Assembly: GCF_014042365.1 (NCBI RefSeq)
Contig: NZ_JACEZS010000020.1
Location: 47,421-111,420 of the forward strand
DNA from: Rugamonas fusca
Lineage (GTDB): Bacteria > Pseudomonadota > Gammaproteobacteria > Burkholderiales > Burkholderiaceae_D
Direction: 5' to 3'
DNA length: 64,000 nt
The stretch's first letter is position 1, and every line of letters begins with the position of its first letter. A program made the position numbers and the translations under genes. Below, piece after piece: positions 52,544 through 60,513 of the stretch. The notes under the pieces were generated by a model that ran no database searches, was not told the origin of the DNA, and saw only the letters and a list, made by a program, of their open reading frames with translations.

Positions 52544-53044
52544 GATTTCACCCGACCCGACGAAGGCATGGCCTTGGCCGTCGATGCAGCAATCGAAATG
52601 GAGTCATTTTCCGGATGCATACTCGCATTGCAATACATGCATTCGTATGCCGTGCCACCCAGTGTAGCGATGAGGGTACTCTCGCAAACTGGCCCACGGC
52701 GCGCGCCGAATCCCCATGGCCAGGGCACATTTCTGGAACGATACCCTGTCAACCGCGAACAAGTTGCCGAAGCTGCGACGGGATTTCGTGCAGCAGGATT
52801 GGGAACCATCCTGAAGTTCCGCGTACCCAGGATAAACAATGCGCTTTCCGAGACGATCGATCAGGCCATCACGATGATGGGGGTCCACAATCGGTTCTAC
52901 GCTGAAGCGCTCCTGCGCATCCATGCCGTCAAAACACCAGTGATCATGCGGGTTTTATTTGACGTGGTCCGCCGCAGGAGCATTGCCCCTCCAACCACGC
53001 CTCTTGCGCTGCCACGTGGCACTCGATTGTTGTACTCTGTCTGA
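52538..53044 (+). CDS. Hypothetical protein
   Basis: A 168-residue frame with a good ribosome-binding site (GGAGG five bases before ATG). The N-terminal half (DEGMALAVDAAIEMESFSGC, ALQYMHSYAVPPSVAMRVL) is helical; the middle has RINNALSETIDQAITMMGVH. I do not recognise a family. Codon use is less GC-rich than queG. It is the first gene after queG in the accessory segment. Confidence 0.55.
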   Translation: MQDFTRPDEGMALAVDAAIEMESFSGCILALQYMHSYAVPPSVAMRVLSQTGPRRAPNPHGQGTFLERYPVNREQVAEAATGFRAAGLGTILKFRVPRINNALSETIDQAITMMGVHNRFYAEALLRIHAVKTPVIMRVLFDVVRRRSIAPPTTPLALPRGTRLLYSV

Positions 53045-53134
53045 AGCAGCCTCACCACAACGTGACGTGATGGCCCTATGGCACCCATCAGTGGTTGGCT
53101 CTCCTGGTGGCGGAAATGGAACCGTTGTACTTCA

Positions 53135-53377
53135 CTATGTTTCCGCTTGTCGCCGGCTACGCGCATCACGTACTTTCAAGCGCTTTTCCCACCAGCCATA
53201 GTCCGACAATGTTTCCTTCGCCAGCGCCACGCAATGTTCATAATCAGATGACATCTTGGCGCATGGAGGAATGGGCGGTTCTATCCCTTGCTCCACACAA
53301 TAGCGTATTGCATCCTCCAGCTCCCCATCATTGAGCAGTTCACGGCACGCGGTCGAATGAATTAGTGCGAGATTCAT
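53135..53377 (-). CDS. Small hypothetical protein
   Basis: An 80-residue, acidic, helical protein (RELLNDGELEDAIRYCVEQG, HCVALAKETLSDYGWWEKRL). It has no signal peptide or recognisable motif. Amino-acid composition is protein-like, not GC-shadow-like. It lies 38 bases downstream of the diguanylate cyclase gene on the same strand. No clear ribosome-binding site is seen. Could be an immunity or accessory protein of the island, but there is no direct evidence. Confidence 0.5.
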   Translation of the reverse strand: MNLALIHSTACRELLNDGELEDAIRYCVEQGIEPPIPPCAKMSSDYEHCVALAKETLSDYGWWEKRLKVRDARSRRQAET

Positions 53378-53415
53378 GTCAGTTACCCATAGCTGGCCAG
53401 TCGCTCCGCGCGACC

Positions 53416-54471
53416 CTAGTGCAGGCGGCGGCGCTTGTGCTCGTACATGGCGTCGTCGGCCTGTTGGATGTAATCGCTCAAGGTCGTGCTTGCCGCAGGA
53501 TCACATGACACCATCCCCGCGCTGAGCGAGAGTAAATAAGGACGCTGCCGCAAGCGATTGAACGCGTCCAATGCCTGTTGCAGGCGGGACAGCAAAGCGT
53601 GAGGCTGGGCCTCATCGAGCGCATAAGCAACGAATTCGTCCCCACCCATGCGCGCCAGCACGTCGGCGTCACGCAGCGACGCTCTCAGTACTGCGGCGGC
53701 GTCGCGGATCATCTGGTCCCCGACCGCATGGCCGAGCGTGTCGTTGACCACCTTTAGCGCATCGATGTCGACATAAACCAACGCACTGCCACGATGTTGG
53801 CGCTGGGCCAGGCGGAAGAGCGGTTCTGTCCGCACAAAAAAACCGCGCCTGTTGTTCAGGCCCGTGAGTACATCGGTCAGCGACAGGGACAGCATGTCAC
53901 GTGCGGCCAGATCGCGGCGCGCTAGCTCATCGGCGTGTTCCTGCGTTCTTTCGGCGAGCTGAGTGTACTGAGTGGTAACCAGTTGCTCAAGCGAGCTGCG
54001 GACCTGGATGCGACCCAGTGTTGCGGCAGTCAACTCGAGCGCAGTCTCAAGGGTAGCGGCCTGGCGCCGGGCAATCTCCGGCGTGGAGCCAACCGGACAA
54101 GCAGCCAGCAAGACCGCGATGGGTTGCGCTTGCGGCACCGCGACCATCAACGTCCCCGTTGGCGCCGGTACGCTGGGGCCGCCAGTCATGCGAGCGTGAG
54201 CAGCGGCGTACCAAGGGTGCTGAACGTGTGCTGAGCTTGCCGTCCCGTCGCATCCGAAGGCCACGCCAAGCGGTGACTCACCACCGATCAGCAACAGCGC
54301 CTCTGTTGCGCCCGACAGTTCGACGATTGCGCGCCCAGCCAGACGCAACACTGCGCTCGGTTCGTCGATCTGCAACAATTCCCTGGCCATCGTCAGCAGG
54401 CCCTGCAGCCGCTCGCTATCGCTGAGAGGTTCTGTTCGGTGTGACACGCGCTTATCCTTTCGCATTGGCAT
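53416..54471 (-). CDS. GGDEF-domain diguanylate cyclase with N-terminal GAF-like region
   Basis: Makes c-di-GMP. The C-terminal GGDEF domain (about 190-350) contains LTDVLTGLNNRRGFF and LARMGGDEFVAYALDE with an intact active loop; no RxxD inhibitory site is obvious five residues before GGDEF (residues DVLA). The N-terminal 150 residues look like a GAF sensor (ELLQIDEPSAVLRLAGRAIV, GTLMVAVPQAQPIAVLLAA), followed by a coiled coil (LAERTQEHADELARRDLAAR). The start is uncertain: ATGs at 54486, 54471 and 54465 all lack good ribosome sites. It is soluble, with no membrane helix. Confidence 0.85.
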   Translation of the reverse strand: MPMRKDKRVSHRTEPLSDSERLQGLLTMARELLQIDEPSAVLRLAGRAIVELSGATEALLLIGGESPLGVAFGCDGTASSAHVQHPWYAAAHARMTGGPSVPAPTGTLMVAVPQAQPIAVLLAACPVGSTPEIARRQAATLETALELTAATLGRIQVRSSLEQLVTTQYTQLAERTQEHADELARRDLAARDMLSLSLTDVLTGLNNRRGFFVRTEPLFRLAQRQHRGSALVYVDIDALKVVNDTLGHAVGDQMIRDAAAVLRASLRDADVLARMGGDEFVAYALDEAQPHALLSRLQQALDAFNRLRQRPYLLSLSAGMVSCDPAASTTLSDYIQQADDAMYEHKRRRLH

Positions 54472-55029
54472 CACTGCTTGATACATGGTGCACGTAAGCA
54501 AGTGCCTGCTCAAGAAAATCATGGTGGAACACTCTGTACCGATATGTCCCGCGCTCGTGGACGATACCAAAAGTTGCCATGATCTCGCGGCGCTGGTCCG
54601 CTTTAGCGTCAGCAACAGCGCCCGCCCTTCAGACTATACTCCTTCCCGCCAACGGGGACGTTCTTTTCCGGCAAGATGCATTCTTCAGTGGCGCTACCGC
54701 TTCCTGCATGCTCAATGACCGCGTCGAAGACCTCGACGGTTTGCGTCTAGCCCTGCGCGAAGCAGGCGGCGACGTTCTCGACAATATCCAGGAATCCGAC
54801 GATGGCAAGTTTGCCGGGGGCGTGGACCGCGAGGGAAATAGGGGCGAGCTAGGGCGGCCGCCAGTTGGGTCGTGAGGGCGTCGATGGCGGCGAGGGCCAC
54901 GTGATCGCGTCCTGCCGTTGCCGCGTGGTCGCGGATGGTGTCGCGTTGGTGATCGGTCTGTTGCCTGGCGCCACCCTGGCGCCAGGCCGGCCTCACTTGA
55001 GCAACCCCGCCCCGGGGGGCGCGGTGGGT
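54472..55029. other. Degenerate region between the cyclase gene and the queG fragment
   Basis: Holds no intact gene that I can support. Frames on both strands are broken and mixed in composition. On the - strand 54830-54960 reads a short protein-like stretch (RDTIRDHAATAGRDHVALAA) that then loses frame. At 54990-55007 is an 18-base exact match to the 3' end of dctR (57870-57887), followed after 22 bases by the queG fragment. The region looks like a recombination scar. Confidence 0.5.
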
Positions 55030-55370
55030 ATTGCCTGACCGTCTGCCCATGGAACAAGTTCGCCCAGCGCGCCGCGCTGCCGGACTTCGACGAGTGCAAC
55101 GGGCTGGGTGGGGCGGACATGGTGGAGCTGCTGGCTTGGACGGAGGAGGAATTCAACGAGCGCCCCAGCGGCAGCCCGATTCGCCGCATCGGCCATGTGC
55201 GCTGGCTGCGCAATATCGCCGTCGGCCTGGGCAACGCGGCGGTGGCTGGCGAGCGTGGCGATGCGCGCATCGTGGCCGCGCTAGTGGCGCGCCGCGATCA
55301 TTCGTCGGCACTGGTGCGCGAGCATGTGGCATGGGCGCTGGGGCAGCACGTGGATGGGGATGGCCGGTAA
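55030..55370 (+). pseudogene. Duplicated 3' end of queG
   Basis: About 340 bases align with 51981-52314 of queG without gaps over most of the length. The first 60 bases are nearly identical; later parts differ at roughly one base in seven, many at third positions, and the frame stays open to its own TAA. It encodes the C-terminal tail after C256 (TVCPWNKFAQRAALPDFDE onward) but lacks the catalytic domain and a start. The divergence pattern is that of a once-functional allele from a related strain rather than a fresh copy. Confidence 0.88.
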
Positions 55371-55640
55371 GTTGTTCTGTACTGGGCAATGGGTTTGCCA
55401 CGTGTGACAACGGGCGAAGTGATGTGATCATTTGATAACAAAGAATGACATTGGTCTTCCTTGCTGAATCGCAAGACTTGGTCACGGGAGGAGGATAAGG
55501 TTGGAGGGCGGCTAATTCACGTTGGGCAAGATAATGCGGTGAAACGATAGGGTCATATTGGTTGCCGAATTCGTGATGCCATTCATCGGTACGCTGCCGA
55601 CATTGGATCGGGCGGACTGCGCAATAGGGGAGGGGCTCAT
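55371..55640. other. Intergenic region with a GTTGGGC cassette-like boundary
   Basis: AT-richer, non-coding. At 55521-55527 GTTGGGC follows GGCTAATTCAC, which resembles the right-hand end of integron attC sites (GTTRRRY). GGGGAGGGG immediately precedes the next gene. Confidence 0.4.
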
Positions 55641-56465
55641 ATGCAAGGCACGATTTTTCAAATTCTTGTTCTTGTCACCCACGGGAACATGGTTCTTTCA
55701 GGGCAAGCCATAGCCGACTTCTACCCTCAACACAATGCGTTCAAGTTCGATGAGTTCGTAAAGTTCGTAGACCTCGAACGTGTCGGAAACACATGGAACG
55801 AGAAGCCGTTCGCCGAAGACCCCAATGTCTGGCTGACGAAGCTCAAGACTAGGCGCTGCTCCGGGCTACGGGTGGAGCGGATATCCACTGACAAGAAGGA
55901 TTTCTCCGACCGAATGTCAGTCGCCTTCGTTGGCGGTGGAGGCAGATGGATCATCGAGGCTGTATGTCCTGGCGGTTCCGACTATTGGGAAGCCAAGTGG
56001 GAGGTCGGCGACCAGAATCGCGCAGACCAGAAAATATGGCAAGTTACATATGGGCGAATAGCACGAAATGAAAAAGCCGCAAGTTCGAACGCACCATCAG
56101 TCGATAGCTTATCTGCGGAAATGAGCCGGACGTTACAGGATGCCATCGTCTTTTCCAGGAAGCACAAGCTAGATTGGTTTGCAGAGGCGTTCGAGTCAGG
56201 ACGTTCGGCACTAAAAGGGAAGTCCGAGCCGGACCTCAATGGCATTGCTCTCAGGGGCCAACTTCCACTCCATGCCTCTCGCCTGCTCGCCGCTTCTCAG
56301 GCAGCATGGGTGTTCGGTGGTATGGGGTCATGGAACGATCTTGGTTTCGACGGCGAAGACCAACGGCAATATGAGGCTATTTCAGACAACCTCTTCCGGC
56401 TCATCAATTCATCGTTAATCGTTACAGCCAATCTCTCCTATCCACATGCTGAAAAGCCCAGGTGA
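55641..56465 (+). CDS. Hypothetical protein of the accessory segment
   Basis: A 274-residue protein with a strong ribosome-binding site. It begins MQGTIFQILVLVTHGNMVLS and contains GGGGRWIIEAVCPGGSDYWE and SRTLQDAIVFSRKHKLDWFA. No family is recognised. It is tryptophan- and lysine-richer than the host proteins and has lower GC, suggesting transfer. It lies between two GTTRRRY motifs on the same strand as the following toxin-antitoxin and DUF4844 genes, as a cassette gene would. Confidence 0.65.
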   Translation: MQGTIFQILVLVTHGNMVLSGQAIADFYPQHNAFKFDEFVKFVDLERVGNTWNEKPFAEDPNVWLTKLKTRRCSGLRVERISTDKKDFSDRMSVAFVGGGGRWIIEAVCPGGSDYWEAKWEVGDQNRADQKIWQVTYGRIARNEKAASSNAPSVDSLSAEMSRTLQDAIVFSRKHKLDWFAEAFESGRSALKGKSEPDLNGIALRGQLPLHASRLLAASQAAWVFGGMGSWNDLGFDGEDQRQYEAISDNLFRLINSSLIVTANLSYPHAEKPR

Positions 56466-56510
56466 AGGTTCTGGTAGAAGTGCCAAAGCCATCATTCCAC
56501 CGGACCTTGC

Positions 56511-56583
56511 GCACGAAACTGTTCAAGACCGTTGCATTCATACGTTTAGCACCTCCGCAAACCCCCGAGCAAACACGTTAGGC
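56511..56583 (+). other. attC-like site at the end of the first putative cassette
   Basis: GTTAGGC at 56577-56583 is a perfect GTTRRRY right core. The left side (GCACGAAACTGTTCAAG at 56511) and the reverse complement of the right side (GCCTAACGTGTT) share AAC and TGTT, giving an imperfect inverted repeat as in attC hairpins. The left core is degenerate. Confidence 0.4.
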
Positions 56584-56607
56584 GTCATACATGCGAATAG
56601 ACTTCGC

Positions 56608-56635
56608 TTGATTTGTGTATCTAGTCGGATACAAT
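56608..56635 (+). promoter_or_regulatory. Promoter and operator of the HigBA-type pair
   Basis: TTGATT (56608-56613) and TACAAT (56630-56635) with 16 bases between. The palindrome TGTATC-N6-GATACA (56616-56633) covers the spacer and -10 and is a likely autoregulatory operator. The toxin ATG is only seven bases after the -10, so the transcript has almost no leader. Confidence 0.6.
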
Positions 56636-56642
56636 AAAGTGT

Positions 56643-56945
56643 ATGTTTTTGGTACATCAAACGCAGGAGTTCCAAGACTGGCTTGATGGCCTTAAAGACA
56701 TCAAAGCCCAGTTGCGCATAGTTGCGAGGTTGCGCCTGGCTGAGGCAGGAAATCTTGGCGACTGGAGGGCGGTTGGAGGAGAGATCTCGGAAATGCGCGT
56801 TGCGTTCGGTCCAGGCTATCGCCTGTATTTCACAAAGCGCCAGAACATTCTCATCGTCATGCTCGCTGGCGGTGACAAATCAACCCAGGCAAGAGATATC
56901 AAGCGGGCACAAAAGATCTTGCGACAATTGGAGCTTGAAGGATGA
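56643..56945 (+). CDS. HigB-like addiction-module killer protein
   Basis: A 100-residue RelE-superfamily toxin of the TIGR02683 (phage Gp49/HigB-like) type: FQDWLDGLKDIKAQLRIVAR, MRVAFGPGYRLYFTKRQN and VMLAGGDKSTQARDIKRAQK. Such toxins cut mRNA on the ribosome. The toxin gene comes first, as in higBA. It overlaps the antitoxin by four bases. Confidence 0.9.
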   Translation: MFLVHQTQEFQDWLDGLKDIKAQLRIVARLRLAEAGNLGDWRAVGGEISEMRVAFGPGYRLYFTKRQNILIVMLAGGDKSTQARDIKRAQKILRQLELEG

Positions 56946-57241
56946 GCACTCCCAAGACCAAGCTAAAGTTAATTCCATTGGATGCGACTCGTTACCTCCA
57001 GAACGAAGGTGCTATCGCCGAGTACATGACCGCAGTTCTCGAAACCGAGGATACAGACCTCTTTATCCTTGCGCTCGGCGACGTTGCACGAGCCAAGGGA
57101 ATGGCGCAGGTTGCAAAGGATGCGGGACTGGGCCGAGAGAGTCTTTACAAGGCGCTCGCCCCTGGCGCTAAGCCGCGTCTCGACACCATCCTCAAAGTGG
57201 TCCGTGCACTCGGCGTCAGGTTATCAGCACATGCGGCATGA
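56942..57241 (+). CDS. HigA-like antitoxin
   Basis: A 99-residue HTH antitoxin (TIGR02684 family): LDATRYLQNEGAIAEYMTAV at the start and an XRE HTH GLGRESLYKALAPGAKPRLD followed by TILKVVRALGVRLSA. It neutralises the toxin just upstream and likely binds the palindrome at 56616-56633. The pair is a unit stabilising the accessory segment. Confidence 0.9.
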   Translation: MSTPKTKLKLIPLDATRYLQNEGAIAEYMTAVLETEDTDLFILALGDVARAKGMAQVAKDAGLGRESLYKALAPGAKPRLDTILKVVRALGVRLSAHAA

Positions 57242-57294
57242 TGCTGAGGTTGGTCAGTGCTTGGTTTTCTTCCGGGGGAGGCCGCGTTTAATGC

Positions 57295-57344
57295 AGATGA
57301 CAATTCAATTCGCTGGCGGTGCACCGCACGGCGTTACGTTAGGC
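57295..57344 (+). other. attC-like site after the toxin-antitoxin pair
   Basis: GTTAGGC (57338-57344) with the left partner TGACAATTCAATTCGC (57298 onward), close to the TAACAATTC of classical attC sites, and a central 12-base palindrome GCGGTGCACCGC (57316-57327). Total length is about 50 bases, at the short end of attC sizes. It lies 761 bases after the previous GTTAGGC. Confidence 0.45.
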
Positions 57345-57382
57345 TGATCTATTGATGTCGACCTTTTTTTCTCGGTGCCAGC

Positions 57383-57826
57383 GTGGCGGTGATCGTTCTG
57401 GTCGTGGTGGCAGGTGTTTCTGGGCTTACCTTCTACCTGTGGCCGACTTTTGTGGGCGACGAGTTGCTCGTCGTTTCACCGCAAACCATGCTGGCGCTAA
57501 CGCGCCTGCGGGCAGAGCCGAAGTTCGTTCCGGATCCATCCAGCTTTTACCCCGGTGCTCCGAATGAGAACATGCGCCTGTCTGCGCAGCGGTCGGTTGA
57601 TGGCCTGCTGGATGCGTTGTGCGCGGATCTGCCTAAGCATCCCAAGCGCTCCCTGGTGCTGGCGAAATTCAAGGAAGCGATGGCATCGTTTTCAACTGCG
57701 GAATCCGAGGAACGAGATCAGTTCCTGGTCTACTTGCAGCGCATCATGAAGGCGCTGGGGATGCAAAGTTCTGGTGAACTGCTGAATGTCTGGCGCTACG
57801 GCTTTCCCTACGGCTGGTTTATCTGA
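57383..57826 (+). CDS. DUF4844 family protein, start displaced by a T7 tract
   Basis: A 147-residue product from the GTG at 57383: one N-terminal hydrophobic helix (VIVLVVVAGVSGLTFYLW) and a DUF4844 domain (FVPDPSSFYPGAPNENMR, SEERDQFLVYLQRIMKALGM and LLNVWRYGFPYG). Function of the family is unknown. An ATG at 57355 is in another frame, separated by seven T. With six T the frame would be continuous and give an N-terminus of MSTFFLGAS plus the helix. The gene is either frameshifted, slippage-controlled or affected by a sequencing error. Confidence 0.7.
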   Translation: MAVIVLVVVAGVSGLTFYLWPTFVGDELLVVSPQTMLALTRLRAEPKFVPDPSSFYPGAPNENMRLSAQRSVDGLLDALCADLPKHPKRSLVLAKFKEAMASFSTAESEERDQFLVYLQRIMKALGMQSSGELLNVWRYGFPYGWFI

Positions 57827-57872
57827 GCAAACCGCACCCTGACGCTCTATCCGCGCGCCGTCGTTGCTTGCC

Positions 57873-58460
57873 TCACTTGAGCAACCCGGCCAGCTCCACG
57901 GCCGTCTTGACCTGCATCTTGTCGAAGATATGGGCGCGGTGCACTTCCACCGTGCGCATGCTGATGCCCAGCTGGTCGGCCACCACCTTGTTCATCTTGC
58001 CCGCCAAAATCAGGTCCAGCACTTCGCGCTCGCGCGCCGACAGCGTGGCCAGGCGCGCCTGGACGGCCGCGCTGGCACCTGCCTGGCGCGAGCCGGCCAA
58101 GCCTTCCTGCACCCGGTCCATCAACTCGTTGTCGTTGAACGGCTTTTCGAAAAAGTCGAAGGCGCCGCGCTTGAGCGTGTCGACCGCCATCGGCACGTCG
58201 CCGTGGCCGGTCAGGAAGATCACGGGCAGGCGCCGCGTCCATCCCTTGGCGGCCAGCTGGTCGAACACGGCCACCCCGTTCATGTCGGGCATGCGCACGT
58301 CGAGCAGCACGCAGTCGCCATCGGCGTCGAACTGGCCGCGTGCCACTTCGGCCAGGAAGGCTTGGGCGCTGTCGTAGGCGCGCGCCGCGATCCCGCGCGA
58401 GCTGGCCAGCCAGGACAGCGCGTCGCGCACCACCACTTCATCGTCGACTATGTGCAGCAT
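57873..58460 (-). CDS. dctR: FixJ/DctR-type response regulator
   Basis: A 195-residue regulator: receiver domain with phospho-acceptor Asp54 in VLLDVRMPD, Thr and Lys in PVIFLTGHGD and FFEKPFND; then a LuxR-type HTH (about 130-190; LSAREREVLDLILAGKMNKV, GISMRTVEVHRAHI). It follows dctS by three bases and is divergent from dctPQM, so it should activate the TRAP transporter. Its last bases reappear as an 18-base match at 54990. Confidence 0.9.
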   Translation of the reverse strand: MLHIVDDEVVVRDALSWLASSRGIAARAYDSAQAFLAEVARGQFDADGDCVLLDVRMPDMNGVAVFDQLAAKGWTRRLPVIFLTGHGDVPMAVDTLKRGAFDFFEKPFNDNELMDRVQEGLAGSRQAGASAAVQARLATLSAREREVLDLILAGKMNKVVADQLGISMRTVEVHRAHIFDKMQVKTAVELAGLLK

Positions 58461-58463
58461 GGT

Positions 58464-60476
58464 TCAGGTTTCTCCTGTGAGCGTGGCCACCGGCGCGGCC
58501 GGCAAGGTGAATGTGAAGATGGTACCGCCTTCCGGGTTGGCGCGGTGGGTCAGCGCGCCGCCGTGAAACTCGATGGCGGTGCGGCAAATGTTCAGGCCCA
58601 TGCCCATGCCTTCGGCCTTGGTGGAAAAGAACGGCGAGAACAGCCGTTCGGCCACGTCCGGTGGAATACCGTGGCCCTGGTCGATCACGGCCACGCTGAC
58701 CTGGCCGGCCGCTGCGTCGTAGGCCGCGCGCAGGGTCAGCACGCGGCGCTGGGGCGGGATGTGGGCCATGGCCTCGATGGCGTTGCGGGTCAGGTTCAGC
58801 AGCACCTGTTCGATCATCATGCGGTCGATGCGCAGCGGCGGCAAGTCGGGCGCCAACTCCGTGTGGAGGATGACATAGAAGCGGCGCGCCTGCAGTTCGA
58901 TCAGCGCCCGTATGCCGTCGAGCAGCGCCGGCAGCGCCACCTCCTCGCGCAGCGGTTCGCGCTTCTTGACGAAGGCGTGCACGCTGCGGATGATCTGGCC
59001 GGCCCGCTGGGCCTGCGCTGAAGCCTGTTCCAGCGCCGGCTTGAGCATGGCGCCATCGACGGGCGCGCCGCTGGCTGCGGCCCGCTCCAGCACGTTGAGC
59101 GCGCCCGTCGTGTAGCTGGAGATGGCCGCCAGCGGCTGGTTCAGCTCATGGGCCAGCATGGAGGCGATTTCGCCCATGGTGGCCAGGCGGGCGCTGGTCT
59201 GCAGCTTTTCCTGCTGCTGGCGGTTCAGTTCCTCGATGCGCTTGCGGTCGGAGATGTCGAGGATGGAGCCCATCCAGCCCGTCTGGCGCCCGTCCTTGTC
59301 CACCAGCGGCGCCTCGAAGATCAGCACCGGCACGCGGGTGCCGTCCGAGCGCTGGAAGATGGTCTCGAACTGGGGCGTGACGGTGCCGGCCAGCACGGCG
59401 GCGAAGCGGTGCTGGTATTCGGCCATCGCTTCCGGCGCCCAGTAGGGCATGGGCGGCAGCTTGCCGATCAGTTCCTCGGGCGGGTAGCCCACCATCTGGC
59501 AGAACGCGGGGTTGACGTAGGTGACGCGGCCTTCCAGGTCGCGCGCGCGCAAGCCCGTGACGAGGGAATTTTCCATCGCCGTGCGAAACGCCATCTGCTG
59601 GCGCAGCGCGCCCTCGGCCGCCAGCCGGCGCGTGATGTGGCCCCACAGCGCCAACAGGCTCCACAGCAGGCCCAGCGACAGCACGATGACGGAGCCCACC
59701 AGCAGGTTGGGCAGCAGGCGCGGCGCGCTCTTGACGCTGTCCGTCACCAGCGTGATGTTCGCGCCCGGCAGGTCCAGCGCCCGCTTGTGGGTGTACACGC
59801 CGTGGCCGGGGCCGGCGGCGGCGCGCCGCGCCAGCACGCGGTCGTCGCGGTCGATCAGGGTGATCTGGTTTTCCTGGGCGAACCACCATGGCACCATTTC
59901 CTCCAGCAGCGCGCTGGCCTGGTAGGTCGCCACCAGGCTGCCCAGGTAGCTGGCGCCCCGGTACAGCGGCACGTGGTAATCCATCAGCACGGCCGCCGGT
60001 GGCGCGCGTGGGTCCGGGTTCTGGGCTTCGGGCTGGGCGTACAGCGCGTTGTGGGTGCGGCGGGCGATGTCGGCCGTGGTGCGCGAGGCTTCCGACAACG
60101 GCGCGCCGTCGTCGCTGGCGGCCACCAGCCGGCCTTGCGGATCGAACCACTGCACGCGCAGCAGTTCGTGCCCGTTGCTGAGCAGTTGCGCCATGCGCTC
60201 GCGCAGCTGCGCTTGCGTCAGGCGGCCGCTATCGATGTCGTTGGCCAGGCCGCGCAGGCTTTCCTCGTCGCGTCCGAGCTGGAAGCGGATGGTCTGCTCC
60301 ACCCATAGCGTGTCGGCGATCAGTTGTTCCTGGCGCTCGTTGCTCTCCATCTCGCGCGCCTGCCAGGGCAGCCAGATCAGGATGGTGAGAAACAGCAGCA
60401 CCAGCACCACCGGCAACAGCCAGCGCAGCGTGTTGCTGAACTGCGGACGGCGCGCGGAGGTGGGAACAGGGCTCAT
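58464..60476 (-). CDS. dctS: DctS-type sensor histidine kinase
   Basis: A 670-residue kinase: membrane helix about 17-37, periplasmic sensor about 40-255 with two tandem PAS-like halves, helix about 256-278, cytoplasmic PAS (about 300-410; GRVTYVNPAFCQMVGY), HisKA with His443 in ASMLAHELNQPLAAI, and HATPase (LLNLTRNAIEAM, VIDQGHGIPPD, GMGMGLNICRT). ATG 60476 is used; a longer frame to 60572 runs into the dctP promoter. It senses C4-dicarboxylates or related acids outside the cell. Confidence 0.9.
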   Translation of the reverse strand: MSPVPTSARRPQFSNTLRWLLPVVLVLLFLTILIWLPWQAREMESNERQEQLIADTLWVEQTIRFQLGRDEESLRGLANDIDSGRLTQAQLRERMAQLLSNGHELLRVQWFDPQGRLVAASDDGAPLSEASRTTADIARRTHNALYAQPEAQNPDPRAPPAAVLMDYHVPLYRGASYLGSLVATYQASALLEEMVPWWFAQENQITLIDRDDRVLARRAAAGPGHGVYTHKRALDLPGANITLVTDSVKSAPRLLPNLLVGSVIVLSLGLLWSLLALWGHITRRLAAEGALRQQMAFRTAMENSLVTGLRARDLEGRVTYVNPAFCQMVGYPPEELIGKLPPMPYWAPEAMAEYQHRFAAVLAGTVTPQFETIFQRSDGTRVPVLIFEAPLVDKDGRQTGWMGSILDISDRKRIEELNRQQQEKLQTSARLATMGEIASMLAHELNQPLAAISSYTTGALNVLERAAASGAPVDGAMLKPALEQASAQAQRAGQIIRSVHAFVKKREPLREEVALPALLDGIRALIELQARRFYVILHTELAPDLPPLRIDRMMIEQVLLNLTRNAIEAMAHIPPQRRVLTLRAAYDAAAGQVSVAVIDQGHGIPPDVAERLFSPFFSTKAEGMGMGLNICRTAIEFHGGALTHRANPEGGTIFTFTLPAAPVATLTGET

Positions 60477-60513
60477 TGCCGGCAAGGTTATCCAGTTAGG
60501 CGGGCGATGCCAT

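Noticed and set aside
53416..54615. Longer start for the diguanylate cyclase (54615)
   Set aside because: The added 48 residues have mixed composition and no ribosome-binding site.
54579..55030. Several frames on both strands between the cyclase gene and the queG fragment
   Set aside because: None keeps protein-like composition over its length and no motif is seen; treated as a scar.
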